64,000 nt of DNA from Ectopseudomonas mendocina (GCF_007049795.1 NZ_SCFY01000009.1:62001-126000); one strand, 5' to 3'; positions 52,239 through 62,320 are shown, numbered from the stretch's first letter. Notes: generated by a model not told the origin, from the letters alone. Numbers and translations: made by a program.

Positions 52239-54173
52239 CTACCAGCCGCCACCACCGCCGCCGCCACCTCCTCCACCCGAGGAACCGCCACCGGACGAGC
52301 CACCGCCGCCCGAAGAACTGCTCGACGGCGGCGACGATGCCAGGGCCGTGGCACTGGCGAGTCCGGCGGCCAGCGCAGCACTCAGGGCTTGCGGCGAGCT
52401 ATAACTGCTGCGGCTTTGGTACCAGCTTGGCTGATAGTCGCGCTGCGTCGGGTCGATCAGGCCACTGGCCAGGGCCTCGCTAAAGCGCGCGCTCCATTTG
52501 TCTTCCACGCCCAAGGCCATGGCGAAAGGCAGATGGCGCTCGTACAGCGCGATGCTCATCGCCGGGGCGTCGCCTGCCAGGGCCAAGGCGTCACGCTCGG
52601 CCAGTTGCAGGTAATCGCGATAGCCTTCCAACGCGTCGAGCAGGTGTCGCCCCTCCAGGGTTGGCGCCGGCAACAGGTAATAGAACGCCAGCACCAGTGA
52701 GACATAGGCGACGATCAGCAGCAACGCCGGCACCGACACCGACACCGACGCGGCAATCATCATCAGCCCTACCGGCACTGGCCAGCCGAACATCAGCGCG
52801 ACCAGATACAGCCCCATCTGCTTACCGAAGCCGGGCTGATGGCGGGCCATGTTGAACACGACCAGTGCCGGCACGCCAAAGCCCAGGCTGAACACCAGTC
52901 CGGCCAGACCTGTGGCCCACTCATCTTCGCCCTGGCCACTCAAGAGCACCGTTGCGGCACATGCCAATGCGGCCCACACCAACCCCAAAGCCCAGATGCC
53001 ACGGTTGTTGGCAAACCAGGCCTTGCCCTGCTCGCCAAGCTGGCTGCTCAGCCCGGCCACCGCATCCGCCAGACGGGGCTCGTACTGAGTGCCGATGATC
53101 AGCGCAATACCAATCTTGTTGGCCGGAAACAGACGTTTGCGCAGGTCGCGATCCAGCTCGCTCATGTCACTGCCAGCGCCCTGGTCGCGGGCCAGGCTGA
53201 AGCCGCCGCCGTGCGGCTTGTCCTCGATATGCAGATGCTTGCGGATGGCCATGTCGGTGAGCCACACGCTGAAGGCCCGTGCCTCGCCGAAAGCGCCGCG
53301 CAACCCGCGATGCCAGAGATAGCCCGCCTGCACCGCGCTCATACCCTGCGGCCCCTCGAACAGCGGGATGATCACGCCCTTGCGCGGGTCGCGGCCGACA
53401 CGGTTCCAAGCACGCAGGTAGAACAGCAGCAGGCCGATCAGCAACACGGCACCGATGCCTACACCCAGGTTATCCAGCACGGCGCGACTGGCGTTTTGCA
53501 GCAGGCCAGGCCGCGGTACCAACCCTGCCTGCCAGTCCACAGCCACGGTCAGGCCGTGATAGGCCGGCAGCGTCTCGGTGGTGGCCAGGCGCAGGTGATC
53601 ATCGCCGCGTTCGACAATCTGGAAGTCCTGGCCTTGATCGCCCTGGGCTCCGGTATACGCAGCAAACTGGCCGATGCGCGCCCCCGCTGGCAGGCGCAGC
53701 TCCACCGAGGCCTGGCGGATGGGGAATAGCCAGCCGTTGCCGGTGACGTTCCAGTACAGCTCGTCCGTGTCGGCGTGATGCAGCAGGGCGCGCCCGACCC
53801 GATAGCGCAGCTCGTAGTGATAGCGTCCCGGCTCAAGCAGAATGTGCGGTGAGCCTAGGTAGAAGCGCACCCAGGCACCATTGCGCTCGCTGCGCACCGA
53901 CTCGGGCCGGCCATCGCGAGTCACGCCCAGCAGGGTGATCGGGCTACTCTGCTCCAGTCCCATCGGCAGCGCATAACTGACCGGCAGATCGCGGTAGATG
54001 CCACGACGAATATCCTGACCCTCGGCGCGTACGGTAATCCGTTCGGTGACCAGCAGATTGCCGTCGGCCTCGACCTGCAGGGTGACGGCAAAATCCTCGA
54101 TGGCCTCCTGCGCCAACACCAGGCCCGGCAGCAGAAAACAGCTAAGCAACAGACCACGCAGCCATCCTTGCAT
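52239..54173 (-). CDS. DUF2207 domain membrane protein with poly-Gly C-terminus
   Basis: A 644-residue protein with a signal peptide (LRGLLLSCFLLPGLVLAQE), a DUF2207 region (about 25-230: RITVRAEGQDIRRGIYRDLPV, WNVTGNGWLFPIRQA) and several membrane helices between 235 and 500. The last 32 residues are Ser/Gly-rich, ending in at least 11 consecutive glycines and Trp, as in TPM and LemA-associated proteins. It lies 2 bases after lemA and the two form an operon. Role unknown, probably envelope-related. Confidence 0.85.
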   Translation of the reverse strand: MQGWLRGLLLSCFLLPGLVLAQEAIEDFAVTLQVEADGNLLVTERITVRAEGQDIRRGIYRDLPVSYALPMGLEQSSPITLLGVTRDGRPESVRSERNGAWVRFYLGSPHILLEPGRYHYELRYRVGRALLHHADTDELYWNVTGNGWLFPIRQASVELRLPAGARIGQFAAYTGAQGDQGQDFQIVERGDDHLRLATTETLPAYHGLTVAVDWQAGLVPRPGLLQNASRAVLDNLGVGIGAVLLIGLLLFYLRAWNRVGRDPRKGVIIPLFEGPQGMSAVQAGYLWHRGLRGAFGEARAFSVWLTDMAIRKHLHIEDKPHGGGFSLARDQGAGSDMSELDRDLRKRLFPANKIGIALIIGTQYEPRLADAVAGLSSQLGEQGKAWFANNRGIWALGLVWAALACAATVLLSGQGEDEWATGLAGLVFSLGFGVPALVVFNMARHQPGFGKQMGLYLVALMFGWPVPVGLMMIAASVSVSVPALLLIVAYVSLVLAFYYLLPAPTLEGRHLLDALEGYRDYLQLAERDALALAGDAPAMSIALYERHLPFAMALGVEDKWSARFSEALASGLIDPTQRDYQPSWYQSRSSYSSPQALSAALAAGLASATALASSPPSSSSSGGGGSSGGGSSGGGGGGGGGGGW

Positions 54174-54175
54174 GC

Positions 54176-54742
54176 TCAGAACTCCATCTTCGGCGACTGG
54201 CCTTCACGCGGGTCATCCAAGGTGAAATATTCGGCCTGGGTAAAAGCGAACAGCCGGGCCACCAGATTGCTCGGCAGCGACTCGACCAGTACGTTCAGCT
54301 CACGCACCGCGCCGTTGTAGTAACGCCGAGCCATCTGGATATGGTTCTCGACCTCGCTGATGTTGCCCTGCAGCTCACGAAACTGGCTGTCAGCCTTGAG
54401 CTCCGGATAATCCTCGACCAGCAAAAACAGCTGGCGTAGCTGATGACTGAGCAGCGTCTCTACCGGCGCACGTTGGGCCAGCGGCGAATCCGCCAGTTGC
54501 ACCGCGCGCATGCGCTCCTGCACCAACGCCTCCAGCGTGCTCTGCTCGTAGCCCATGTATTGGCGCACACATTCCACCAGCGCCGGAATCAGGCTGGAGC
54601 GGCGCTTGAGCTGCACATCGATGCCGCTGGCGGCTTCCGCCACGCGGTGGCGGTTGAACACCAGGCGGTTGTAGTAGAAAACCACGGCGCCGCCGAGCAC
54701 CAGCAGCGCGCCCGCCAACCACCAAAATCCTGAAACCTGCAT
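54176..54742 (-). CDS. LemA family protein
   Basis: A 188-residue protein. The N-terminal membrane helix (WWLAGALLVLGGAVVFYYN) is followed by the helical LemA fold: RRSSLIPALVECVRQYMGYE, EDYPELKADSQFRELQ and YYNGAVRELNVLVESLPSNLVA. ATG at 54742 has AGGAGAGG upstream, so the longer frame is not used. It pairs with the DUF2207 gene. LemA/DUF2207 pairs are common but uncharacterised. Confidence 0.9.
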   Translation of the reverse strand: MQVSGFWWLAGALLVLGGAVVFYYNRLVFNRHRVAEAASGIDVQLKRRSSLIPALVECVRQYMGYEQSTLEALVQERMRAVQLADSPLAQRAPVETLLSHQLRQLFLLVEDYPELKADSQFRELQGNISEVENHIQMARRYYNGAVRELNVLVESLPSNLVARLFAFTQAEYFTLDDPREGQSPKMEF

Positions 54743-54833
54743 AACCTCTCCTTGTTTGGCCCGTGGCCGCCCGCTTTGCACTGACATCGTGGCAGCCCGT
54801 ATCCTGTAGTGCCAGCTAGCCAGCGAGGCACGC

Positions 54834-56753
54834 ATGCAGATCGAGCTGATCGAGATCCGCGACCACCTGAATCGCTTCGCCCCCTTCGACAACCTGCCGG
54901 AGCAGACTCTCGACGAGATCGCCCGTCAGGTGCAAGTGGGTTACTTCAAGGCCGGCAGTGAAATCCTCGCCGTCGGTGCGCCGATCCACGAGCTGCATTA
55001 CGTGCGCAGCGGCGCGGTGGAAATCCACCGGCGTGGCGGCGAACTGCACAACCGCCTGACCGAAGGCGACATCTTCGGCCAGGCCGGGCTGTTGCGCGGC
55101 AACAAGGTGCGCCTGGGCGCCACCGCGATCGAAGACAGCCTGATCTACTTCATCCCCGGCACGCTGTTCCATCAGCTCTGCGAGCAGTTCGACAGCTTCG
55201 CCGACTTCGTCGAGGCCGAAGGCCAGTCGCGCCTCAAGTCCGCCCTGGAAGACAGCCACGGCAAGGCCAGCGAGCTGATGAAGATCAAGGTGCGCAAGCT
55301 GATCTCGCGCAGTGCGATCAGCGTGCCGCTGGATACGCCGATCCAGCAGGTGGCGCAGGTGATGACCGAACACAGCGTGTCCTCGGTGATCGTCGTCGAT
55401 CCCGGCACGCGCTGGCCCGACCCGCACCAGGTGGACGTCGCCGAGCAGCAGAATCAGGTAATGGCCGGCATCCTCACCGACCGCGACCTGCGCACCCGCG
55501 TGGTCGCCGCCGGCCTGGCCAGCGATACGCCGGTCAGCCAGATCATGACGCCCAACCCGATCACCCTGCAGGCCGACGACTCGGTGTTCGAGGCCATGCT
55601 GTGCATGCTGCGCAACAACATCCACCACCTGCCGGTGCTGCATCGCCGCCGCCCGGTGGGCGTGGTGGCGTTGGCCGACATCATCCGCTACGAGTCGCGC
55701 AGCAGCCTGTATCTGGTCAACGGCATCTTCAACAAGACCTCGGTGGAGGGGCTCAAGAGCTTGCTGCCGGACCTGCAGGCCACCTTCGTACGGATGGTCG
55801 CCGACGACGCCAGCGCGCACATGGTCGGCAGCGCCATGAGCGGCATCGGCCGCGCCTTCAGCCAGCGCCTGCTGGAGCTGGCCGAACAGAAGCTCGGCCC
55901 GCCGCCAGTGCCTTACTGCTTCATGGTCGCAGGCTCCATGGCCCGCGATGAGCAACTGCTGCTCACCGACCAGGACAACGCCCTGGTGCTCGACGATAGC
56001 TTCGATGCGGACGAACACGACGCCTACTTCGCCGAACTAGCGCAGTTCGTCAGCGACGGCCTGGCCGCCTGCGGCTACAGCTACTGCAAGGGCGGCATCA
56101 TGGCCACCAACCCCAAGTGGCGACAGCCACTGAAGGTCTGGCGGCAGTACTTCAGCGAGTGGATCGAGCGGCCCAACCCGGAAACCCTGCTCAACGCCAG
56201 CATCTTCTTCGACCTCGACGGCCTCTACGGCGAAACCGAACTGGTGGAGAACCTCAAGGATCTGCTGGCACAGAAGGCTAGCGCCAGTCCCGCCTTCCTC
56301 GCCGCGCTGGCGCGTAACGCGCTCAACCGCACACCGCCGCTGGGCTTCTTCCGCACCTTCGTGATGGAAACCGACGGCCGCCACCGCAACATCATCAACC
56401 TCAAGGGCCGCGGTACCGCACCGCTCACCGACCTAATCCGCGTGCACGCCCTGGCTTGTGGCTCCAAGGCGCAGAACTCGCTGGATCGCCTCGACGCCAT
56501 CGCCGCCACCAAACTGCTGCCCAAGGAGGCGCTGGAGCACCTGCGCTATGCCTTCGAGTTCCTCAGCCTGGTACGCGTGCGCCACCAGACCCGTGAAGTC
56601 GAGGCCGGCAACGCGCCGAGCAACTACATCGAGCCGGAACAGTTCAGCGCCAGCGAACGCCAGCACCTCAAGGAAGCCTTCCAGGTGATCAGCAACGCGC
56701 AGAAATTCCTGCGCTTTCGCTACCCCGCACAGCCAGCGAGCCGCCCGCGATGA
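54834..56753 (+). CDS. cNMP-binding / CBS / DUF294 putative nucleotidyltransferase
   Basis: A 639-residue signalling protein. Residues 10-135 form a cyclic-nucleotide-binding beta roll (HELHYVRSGAVEIHR, EGDIFGQAGLLRGN). Residues about 165-290 are a CBS pair (ISVPLDTPIQQVAQVMTEHSVSS, NPITLQADDSVFEAML). A GlnD-like nucleotidyltransferase begins near 365 (AGSMARDEQLLLTDQDNALV) and continues into DUF294_C. It is followed by an overlapping DEDDh exonuclease gene. The system likely senses a nucleotide and transfers one, but targets are unknown. Confidence 0.86.
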   Translation: MQIELIEIRDHLNRFAPFDNLPEQTLDEIARQVQVGYFKAGSEILAVGAPIHELHYVRSGAVEIHRRGGELHNRLTEGDIFGQAGLLRGNKVRLGATAIEDSLIYFIPGTLFHQLCEQFDSFADFVEAEGQSRLKSALEDSHGKASELMKIKVRKLISRSAISVPLDTPIQQVAQVMTEHSVSSVIVVDPGTRWPDPHQVDVAEQQNQVMAGILTDRDLRTRVVAAGLASDTPVSQIMTPNPITLQADDSVFEAMLCMLRNNIHHLPVLHRRRPVGVVALADIIRYESRSSLYLVNGIFNKTSVEGLKSLLPDLQATFVRMVADDASAHMVGSAMSGIGRAFSQRLLELAEQKLGPPPVPYCFMVAGSMARDEQLLLTDQDNALVLDDSFDADEHDAYFAELAQFVSDGLAACGYSYCKGGIMATNPKWRQPLKVWRQYFSEWIERPNPETLLNASIFFDLDGLYGETELVENLKDLLAQKASASPAFLAALARNALNRTPPLGFFRTFVMETDGRHRNIINLKGRGTAPLTDLIRVHALACGSKAQNSLDRLDAIAATKLLPKEALEHLRYAFEFLSLVRVRHQTREVEAGNAPSNYIEPEQFSASERQHLKEAFQVISNAQKFLRFRYPAQPASRPR

Positions 56754-57457
56754 ACGAGCGCGCGGCCCAGGACTGGCCGCAACTGTTCGCCAGCCTCGCC
56801 GACAGCAGCCGCGACCCGCGCCTGCGCGCCTTCTACGGCGCCGGCTGCGTCGCCGCCGATACGCCATTGGCGGAAGTACCACTGGTGGCGCTGGACGTGG
56901 AAACCACCGGCCTCGACCCGCGCGAACATGCCATCGTCAGCCTTGGCCTGGTGCCGCTGAGCCTGCAGCGTATCCGCTGCAGCGAGGCGCGCTACTGGGT
57001 GGTCAAACCCACCAGCGAGTTGAGTGCCGAATCGGTCACCTTCCACCACATCACCCACAGCGACATCCGCCACGCCCCACGCCTGGCCAGTGTGCTCGAA
57101 GAGCTACTGGAAGCCCTGGCCGGCAAGGTGGTGGTGGTGCACTACCGCAATATCGAACGCAGCTTCCTCGACCAGGCCGTGCGCCAGCACCTCGGCGAAG
57201 GGCTGATCTTCCCCACCATCGACACAATGGAACTGGAAGCCCGCCTGCACCCCAAGCGCACCGTAAGCTGGTGGGACCGCCTGCGCGGCCGCGAGCCCAC
57301 CTCCATCCGCCTGGCCGACAGTCGCCTGCGCTACGGTCTGCCGCTGTACTCGGCACACCATGCGCTGACCGATGCGTTGGCCTGTGGCGAGCTGCTGCAG
57401 GCGCAGGTGGCGACGCATTATCCGGGGCGTACACTGATCAGCGCTCTCTGGAGCTGA
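56750..57457 (+). CDS. DEDDh 3'-5' exonuclease domain protein
   Basis: A 235-residue exonuclease of the DnaQ/epsilon type. Exo I is VALDVETTGLD, Exo II lies in the VVVHYRNIERSFLD region and Exo IIIe in HHALTDALACGELL. The start overlaps the DUF294 stop (ATGA), so the two are co-translated. This pair occurs together in many pseudomonads. Possible roles include RNA or DNA nucleotide turnover; none is proven. Confidence 0.86.
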   Translation: MNERAAQDWPQLFASLADSSRDPRLRAFYGAGCVAADTPLAEVPLVALDVETTGLDPREHAIVSLGLVPLSLQRIRCSEARYWVVKPTSELSAESVTFHHITHSDIRHAPRLASVLEELLEALAGKVVVVHYRNIERSFLDQAVRQHLGEGLIFPTIDTMELEARLHPKRTVSWWDRLRGREPTSIRLADSRLRYGLPLYSAHHALTDALACGELLQAQVATHYPGRTLISALWS

Positions 57458-57518
57458 ACCCTGGCTACCCACACAACACGTGGGTACTCTCGAATCAGAA
57501 CAACACAAGCACACGCCC

Positions 57519-57680
57519 ATGAACCGCCGCAAAAAGATCAAACAACTGCTCGAAGCTCACGCCAAGAAGGCCAATGCCAAGCTCGCGCCCAAAAGCAATA
57601 AACCCAGGTACATCAGCAAGGCTGATAGGGCGAAGTTGGAGGCTGAAGCGGCTCAAGAGGCTCTCGGGCCTGTGGAGTAA
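57519..57680 (+). CDS. DUF2986 family small basic protein
   Basis: A 53-residue lysine-rich protein (MNRRKKIKQLLEAHAKKANA ... KSNKPRYISKADRAKLEAEA), matching DUF2986 from end to end. It is short, cytoplasmic and highly charged. An upstream in-frame start at 57480 gives a longer leader that overlaps the previous gap. No role is known. Confidence 0.82.
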   Translation: MNRRKKIKQLLEAHAKKANAKLAPKSNKPRYISKADRAKLEAEAAQEALGPVE

Positions 57681-57774
57681 AAGTCGGATAGACAGATGAT
57701 GATGCCCACGATGTGCATGGGCCTCATCGAAAAGCCAAGAGCATCGCGGCTAAAGCCCATCCCACACGAACGGG

Positions 57775-58677
57775 CTAACCCAGTACCTTGTCCGCCGTAT
57801 AAACCGCCTCATCAAGAAACACGTTCACCGCCGGGTGATCGCGCTCGCCCTTGCGGTAGGCGAGGAACACGCCACGCTGGATAGCCGGCAGCAGCGGCAC
57901 GGCGGTGACGCCGGGTAGCGTTCGTACCAGGCGCAGGCCGGAGACGATGGAGATGGAGTTGCCCGAGGCGACCATGGCCGCGACCATCTCGAAGCCGGCG
58001 CAGTGGGCATTGATGCGCGGCGCATAACCCGAACGGCGGCACAGGTTGGTGATGAATTCGCCGAACGAGCTGCCGGTGGAGTCCAGCGCCCAGGCTTCGT
58101 CGCGCAGCTCGGCGATGGTCAGGCTGTCGCGTCGGGCCAATGCATGGTCGATGGGCAGCAGTACGTGCAGCTGGTCCTGAGTCAGGGGAATCAGCGCATA
58201 GTTCTCGCGGTTCTCGTCGGGCTGCACGGCCAGGTCGTCGATCACCGCCACGTCGATCTGCCAGGCGCCGAGGGCGCTGAGGCTTTCCTGCGGTTCCAGT
58301 TCCAATACCACCACGTTCAGCCGAGGGTAGGCGCTGCGCAACGCGCGCACGGTTTCGGCGATTACCGCCACGGCAATCGAGGGGAAAGCCGCCACACGCA
58401 GTTCACCGGCGATTTCGCCGCGCAGCAGCGCCAGTTCCGAGCGCGCTTCGTCGAGCACCATGAGGATGCGTTCGGCATGCGCCACCAGGCGCTCGCCGGC
58501 CGGAGTCAGTACCACGCCGCGTCCGCGCCGCTCGATCAGCGCCATGTCCGCTTCGCGTTCGAGCTGGGACACCTGCTGCGAAACCGCCGAGGGCGTCAGG
58601 TGCAGCGACTCGGCAGCCGCGGCCATGGTGCGGCAGCGGGCCAGTTCACGCAGGGTGCGCAGACGGGTGATGTCCAT
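57775..58677 (-). CDS. LysR-family transcriptional regulator
   Basis: A 300-residue regulator. The HTH (TMAAAAESLHLTPSAVSQQV) is followed by an effector domain (LRVAAFPSIAVAVIAETVRALR onward). It is divergent from L-serine dehydratase across 183 bases, so it is a candidate regulator of serine catabolism. No operator was firmly identified in the gap. Confidence 0.88.
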   Translation of the reverse strand: MDITRLRTLRELARCRTMAAAAESLHLTPSAVSQQVSQLEREADMALIERRGRGVVLTPAGERLVAHAERILMVLDEARSELALLRGEIAGELRVAAFPSIAVAVIAETVRALRSAYPRLNVVVLELEPQESLSALGAWQIDVAVIDDLAVQPDENRENYALIPLTQDQLHVLLPIDHALARRDSLTIAELRDEAWALDSTGSSFGEFITNLCRRSGYAPRINAHCAGFEMVAAMVASGNSISIVSGLRLVRTLPGVTAVPLLPAIQRGVFLAYRKGERDHPAVNVFLDEAVYTADKVLG

Positions 58678-58860
58678 GACGCGATCTCAATAGTTAAGGG
58701 TCGCTAACGAATAGGTTAAAAATAAATCAGTATACATAATGATATGGCCGGCCTTAGATAGAGATATCCACACGCGCTGAACCGGGCGCGTGGTTCACCC
58801 ACATGATGGCATCGCTGAAAACCCGGTTTTCAGACGTGCCCACAGAAGAAGAATCTCGCC

Positions 58861-60249
58861 ATGGCTATCAGCGTTTTCGACCTGTTCAAAGTCGGTATCG
58901 GCCCCTCCAGCTCCCACACCGTCGGCCCGATGCGCGCGGCCGCGCTGTTCACCCATGCGCTGGAGAACCACGACCACATGCCGCAGGTGACCCGCGTCGC
59001 TGCCGAGCTGTACGGCTCGCTCGGCGCCACCGGCAAGGGCCACGGCAGTGACAAGGCGGTGCTGCTCGGCCTCAGCGGCCATGAGCCCGACACCGTCGAC
59101 GTAGACCAGGTGCCCGGCTATATCGAGGCCATCCGCCGTGACAAGCGCATCGTCCTGGCCGGCAAGCACGCCGTCGCTTTCGACGAGAAGGCCGACCTGA
59201 AGATGTTCCGCAAGGCGCTGCCGCTGCATGCCAACGGCCTGCGCTTCGCCGCCTTCGATGCCGCCGGCATTCAGGTGCATGAGGCCACCTATTACTCGGT
59301 GGGCGGCGGCTTCGTGGTCAGCGAGGCGATCCTCGCCGACGGCTCCAAGCACAAGGTCATCGCCCCGGATGCCACCAGCCTGCCGCTGCCGTTCACCAGC
59401 GGCGCCGACCTGCTGCGCCTGGCGCGCGAGAACGGTATCGGCATTGCCGAGGTGATGCGCCGCAACGAACGTCACTGGCGCAGCGACGAAGAGACCGATG
59501 CCGGCCTGCTGGAAATCTGGAAGGTGATGCAGGCCTGCGTCGACCGCGGCTGCCGCACCGAGGGCATCCTGCCGGGCGGCTTCAAGGTGCGTCGCCGCGC
59601 GGCGATCCTGGCGCGCAAGCTGGGCGGCTTCCAGCGCAGCTACCTGGAAGACCCGCTGCGCATGCTCGACTGGGTCAACCTCTGGGCCCTGGCGGTGAAC
59701 GAAGAGAATGCCGCAGGTGGCCGCGTGGTCACTGCGCCGACCAACGGCGCCGCGGGCATCATCCCGGCCGTGCTGCACTACTACGCCAACGCCATTTCCG
59801 GCGCCAGCGACCGCGGCATCATCGATTTCCTGCTGACCGCCGGCGCCATCGGCATCCTGTACAAGGAAAACGCCTCGATCAGCGGCGCCGAAGTCGGCTG
59901 CCAGGGCGAGGTGGGCGTGGCCTGCTCGATGGCGGCAGGCGCGCTGTGCGCGGTACTCGGCGGCACCCCGGAGCAGGTCGAGAACGCGGCGGAAATCGGC
60001 ATGGAGCACCACTTGGGCCTGACCTGCGACCCGGTCGGCGGCCTGGTGCAGATCCCCTGCATCGAGCGCAACGCCATCGCCTCGGTGAAAGCCATCAACG
60101 CCGCACGCATGGCGTTGTACGGTGACGGCTCGCACTACGTGAGCTTGGACAAGGTGATCAAGACCATGCGCGAAACCGGCGCCGACATGCTGACCAAGTA
60201 CAAGGAAACCGCGCGTGGCGGCCTGGCGGTGAACATCATCGAGTGCTGA
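58861..60249 (+). CDS. sdaA: L-serine dehydratase (ammonia-lyase)
   Basis: A 462-residue type 2 [4Fe-4S] L-serine dehydratase. The N-terminal part reads [20 protein letters not shown], and the catalytic beta domain has [32 protein letters not shown] and [21 protein letters not shown]. The latter carry the cluster cysteines. It converts L-serine to pyruvate and ammonia. It faces a divergent LysR gene and ends at a perfect 18-bp hairpin terminator. The symbol sdaA is used for the general enzyme; it could be the paralogue sometimes named sdaB. Confidence 0.93.
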   Translation: MAISVFDLFKVGIGPSSSHTVGPMRAAALFTHALENHDHMPQVTRVAAELYGSLGATGKGHGSDKAVLLGLSGHEPDTVDVDQVPGYIEAIRRDKRIVLAGKHAVAFDEKADLKMFRKALPLHANGLRFAAFDAAGIQVHEATYYSVGGGFVVSEAILADGSKHKVIAPDATSLPLPFTSGADLLRLARENGIGIAEVMRRNERHWRSDEETDAGLLEIWKVMQACVDRGCRTEGILPGGFKVRRRAAILARKLGGFQRSYLEDPLRMLDWVNLWALAVNEENAAGGRVVTAPTNGAAGIIPAVLHYYANAISGASDRGIIDFLLTAGAIGILYKENASISGAEVGCQGEVGVACSMAAGALCAVLGGTPEQVENAAEIGMEHHLGLTCDPVGGLVQIPCIERNAIASVKAINAARMALYGDGSHYVSLDKVIKTMRETGADMLTKYKETARGGLAVNIIEC

Positions 60250-60266
60250 TGCACTAGCGCCCGACG

Positions 60267-60306
60267 CGAAAACGCCGCGAACCTGCAAAGGTTCGCGGCG
60301 TTTTCG
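60267..60306. terminator. Bidirectional terminator between sdaA and the BCCT gene
   Basis: Perfect 18-bp arms, CGAAAACGCCGCGAACCT and its complement, close on a GCAA loop, flanked by A- and T-rich ends that suit both directions. It separates the two convergent genes. Confidence 0.88.
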
Positions 60307-60349
60307 TTCCAATGCCCCTCTCCACTAGGCGTGCCCCCAATAAATGGGA

Positions 60350-60361
60350 GGGGGGCAGACC
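60350..60361. repeat. Twelve-base match to the end of the dksA2 inserted element
   Basis: GGGGGGCAGACC is the same as the right terminal end of the element at 50662-50948. It sits in a partial palindrome (TGCCCCCAATAAATGGGAGG) next to the BCCT stop and may be a relic end or simply a similar GC-rich motif. Confidence 0.4.
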
Positions 60362-60370
60362 GCGTCGCTA

Positions 60371-62038
60371 CTAACGCGGCTCGCTCATCAGGCCTTTGAC
60401 GATCGAGATACAGCCCACCAGCAGCACGATGGTGAACGGCAGACCGGTCGATACGGCCATCGCCTGCAGCGCCACCAGACCGCCGCCGAGCAGCAGGGCG
60501 ATGGCGATCACACCTTCGATGCTGGCCCAGAACACGCGCTGCGGTACCGGCGCGTTGACCTTGCCGCCAGCGGTGATGGTGTCGATCACCAGGGAGCCCG
60601 AGTCCGACGAGGTGATGAAGAACACCACCACCAGCACGATGCCGATGAACGAGGTGATACCGGTCAGCGGCATTTCACCGAGCATGCTGAACAGCTTCAG
60701 CTCCAGGCCGGCTTCCTGCGCACCGGTGAAACCATCGACCAGCAGCTGGTTGATGGCGGTACCACCGAAGGCAGTCATCCACAGCACCGACACCAGCGAC
60801 GGCACCAGCAGCACGGCGACGAGGAACTCACGTACGCTGCGGCCACGGCTGACGCGGGCGATGAACATGCCGACGAACGGCGACCAGCTGATCCACCAGG
60901 CCCAGTAGAAGGCGGTCCAGCCCTGGCTGAAGTTGGCATCTTCACGACCGACCGGGTTGGACAGCGCCGGCAGGTACTGCAGGTAAGCACCGAGGTTCTT
61001 GAAGAAGTCGGTGAAGATCACCAGGGTAGGCCCGGCGATGATGATGAACAACAACAGGGCCATGGCCAGGCCCATATTGATCTCCGACAGGCGCTTGACG
61101 CCCTTGTCGAGACCGGCGACTACCGAAGCCAGGGCGATCAGGGTGATAGCGATGATCAGCAGCACCTTGGTGGTGTCCGTCGCCGGGATGCCGAACAGGT
61201 ACTCCACACCCGCAGCCGCCTGCTCCGCGCCCAGGCCCAGCGAGGTGACCAGACCGAACAGGGTGGCGAACACCGCGAGGATGTCGACGATATGCCCCGG
61301 CCAACCCCACACGCGCTCACCGAGGATCGGGTAGAAGATCGAGCGGATCGACAGCGGCAGGCCCTTGTTGAACGAGAACAGCGCCAGCGCCAGGGCGACG
61401 ATGGCGTAGATCGCCCAGGGGTGCAGACCCCAGTGGAAGATGGTCGCAGCCATGCCCAGGCGCACAGCCTCCTCGGCGTTACCGGCAGCGCCGCCAAGCG
61501 GTGCCCAGTCGGTACGCACGCCATCCTCACCGACAGTGATACCACCCATCGCCGCGCTGTAGTGCGACATGGGCTCGGACACGCCGTAGAACATCAGGCC
61601 GATGCCCATACCGGCGGCGAACAGCATGGAGAACCAGCCCATGTAGGTGTAGTCGGGCGTCGCGTCCTTGCCTCCGATGCGCACCTTGCCCAGCGGCGAG
61701 AGGATCAGGCCGAGACAGAGCAGGACGAAGACATTCGCGGCACCGATGAAGAACCAGGCCATGTGATGGGTGAGCCAGTCGCGCACACCGCTGAACAGCG
61801 GTTCGATCTGGTTCTGCAGAGCCAGGGCGAGGATCACGAAGATCACCGCGACCAGCGCGGAGATGGTGAAGACCTTGCCGTGGATGTCGAGGGCGAAGAC
61901 GAACTGCCCTTTGATGTTGTCCTGACCGATGACGTAATCGGTGTCGATCAGATTGGCCTCACCGGACGGTGCCGGGATGCCTTCGTGGGTTTCCGCTGCG
62001 GGCGGCGGGGTCGTGTCATGCGAAGGGACGTTTCCCAT
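60371..62038 (-). CDS. BCCT-family choline/betaine-type transporter
   Basis: A 555-residue polytopic protein with about 12 helices. Family signatures are GMGIGLMFYGVSEP in helix 3 and the Trp-rich WAWWISWSPFVGMFIARVSRGR in helix 8. An N-terminal hydrophilic extension of 50 residues precedes the first helix. ATG at 62038 was taken, with AGGAG 11 bases ahead, since the longer frame adds a 42-residue leader of poor composition. It imports a quaternary-amine solute such as choline or betaine; exact substrate unknown. Confidence 0.86.
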   Translation of the reverse strand: MGNVPSHDTTPPPAAETHEGIPAPSGEANLIDTDYVIGQDNIKGQFVFALDIHGKVFTISALVAVIFVILALALQNQIEPLFSGVRDWLTHHMAWFFIGAANVFVLLCLGLILSPLGKVRIGGKDATPDYTYMGWFSMLFAAGMGIGLMFYGVSEPMSHYSAAMGGITVGEDGVRTDWAPLGGAAGNAEEAVRLGMAATIFHWGLHPWAIYAIVALALALFSFNKGLPLSIRSIFYPILGERVWGWPGHIVDILAVFATLFGLVTSLGLGAEQAAAGVEYLFGIPATDTTKVLLIIAITLIALASVVAGLDKGVKRLSEINMGLAMALLLFIIIAGPTLVIFTDFFKNLGAYLQYLPALSNPVGREDANFSQGWTAFYWAWWISWSPFVGMFIARVSRGRSVREFLVAVLLVPSLVSVLWMTAFGGTAINQLLVDGFTGAQEAGLELKLFSMLGEMPLTGITSFIGIVLVVVFFITSSDSGSLVIDTITAGGKVNAPVPQRVFWASIEGVIAIALLLGGGLVALQAMAVSTGLPFTIVLLVGCISIVKGLMSEPR

Positions 62039-62320
62039 ACGTGGCGTGCTCCTTGATGCGTTTGACTCGCTAGACGAGCGTGAACAGGACGGATGCCCTC
62101 CTCCAATTAAAGACGACCCACAGACGGGTCGAACCAGAAAGAGTAACACATGAATTCCGCTCACTCAGACTCACAGACACATGAAAGTCCCGAATAATTC
62201 CCTGAAAGGTGGCAATTTGCCCGGCACTGCCACACCAGGACACAGCGTGGCAGGATGTACGCAGAACGCCCTGCAACCGCCGCAGTCAGTTGCACACAGC
62301 CTGTGAAAGGAAGAGCCTGC

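Noticed and set aside
58795-60312. Minus-strand frame of 505 codons opposite sdaA
   Set aside because: It is a shadow of L-serine dehydratase on the other strand and lacks recognisable motifs.
60344-62056. Plus-strand frame of 570 codons opposite the BCCT gene
   Set aside because: Translation is Gln/His/Asp/Arg repetitive with no fold; the opposite strand encodes a clear BCCT transporter.
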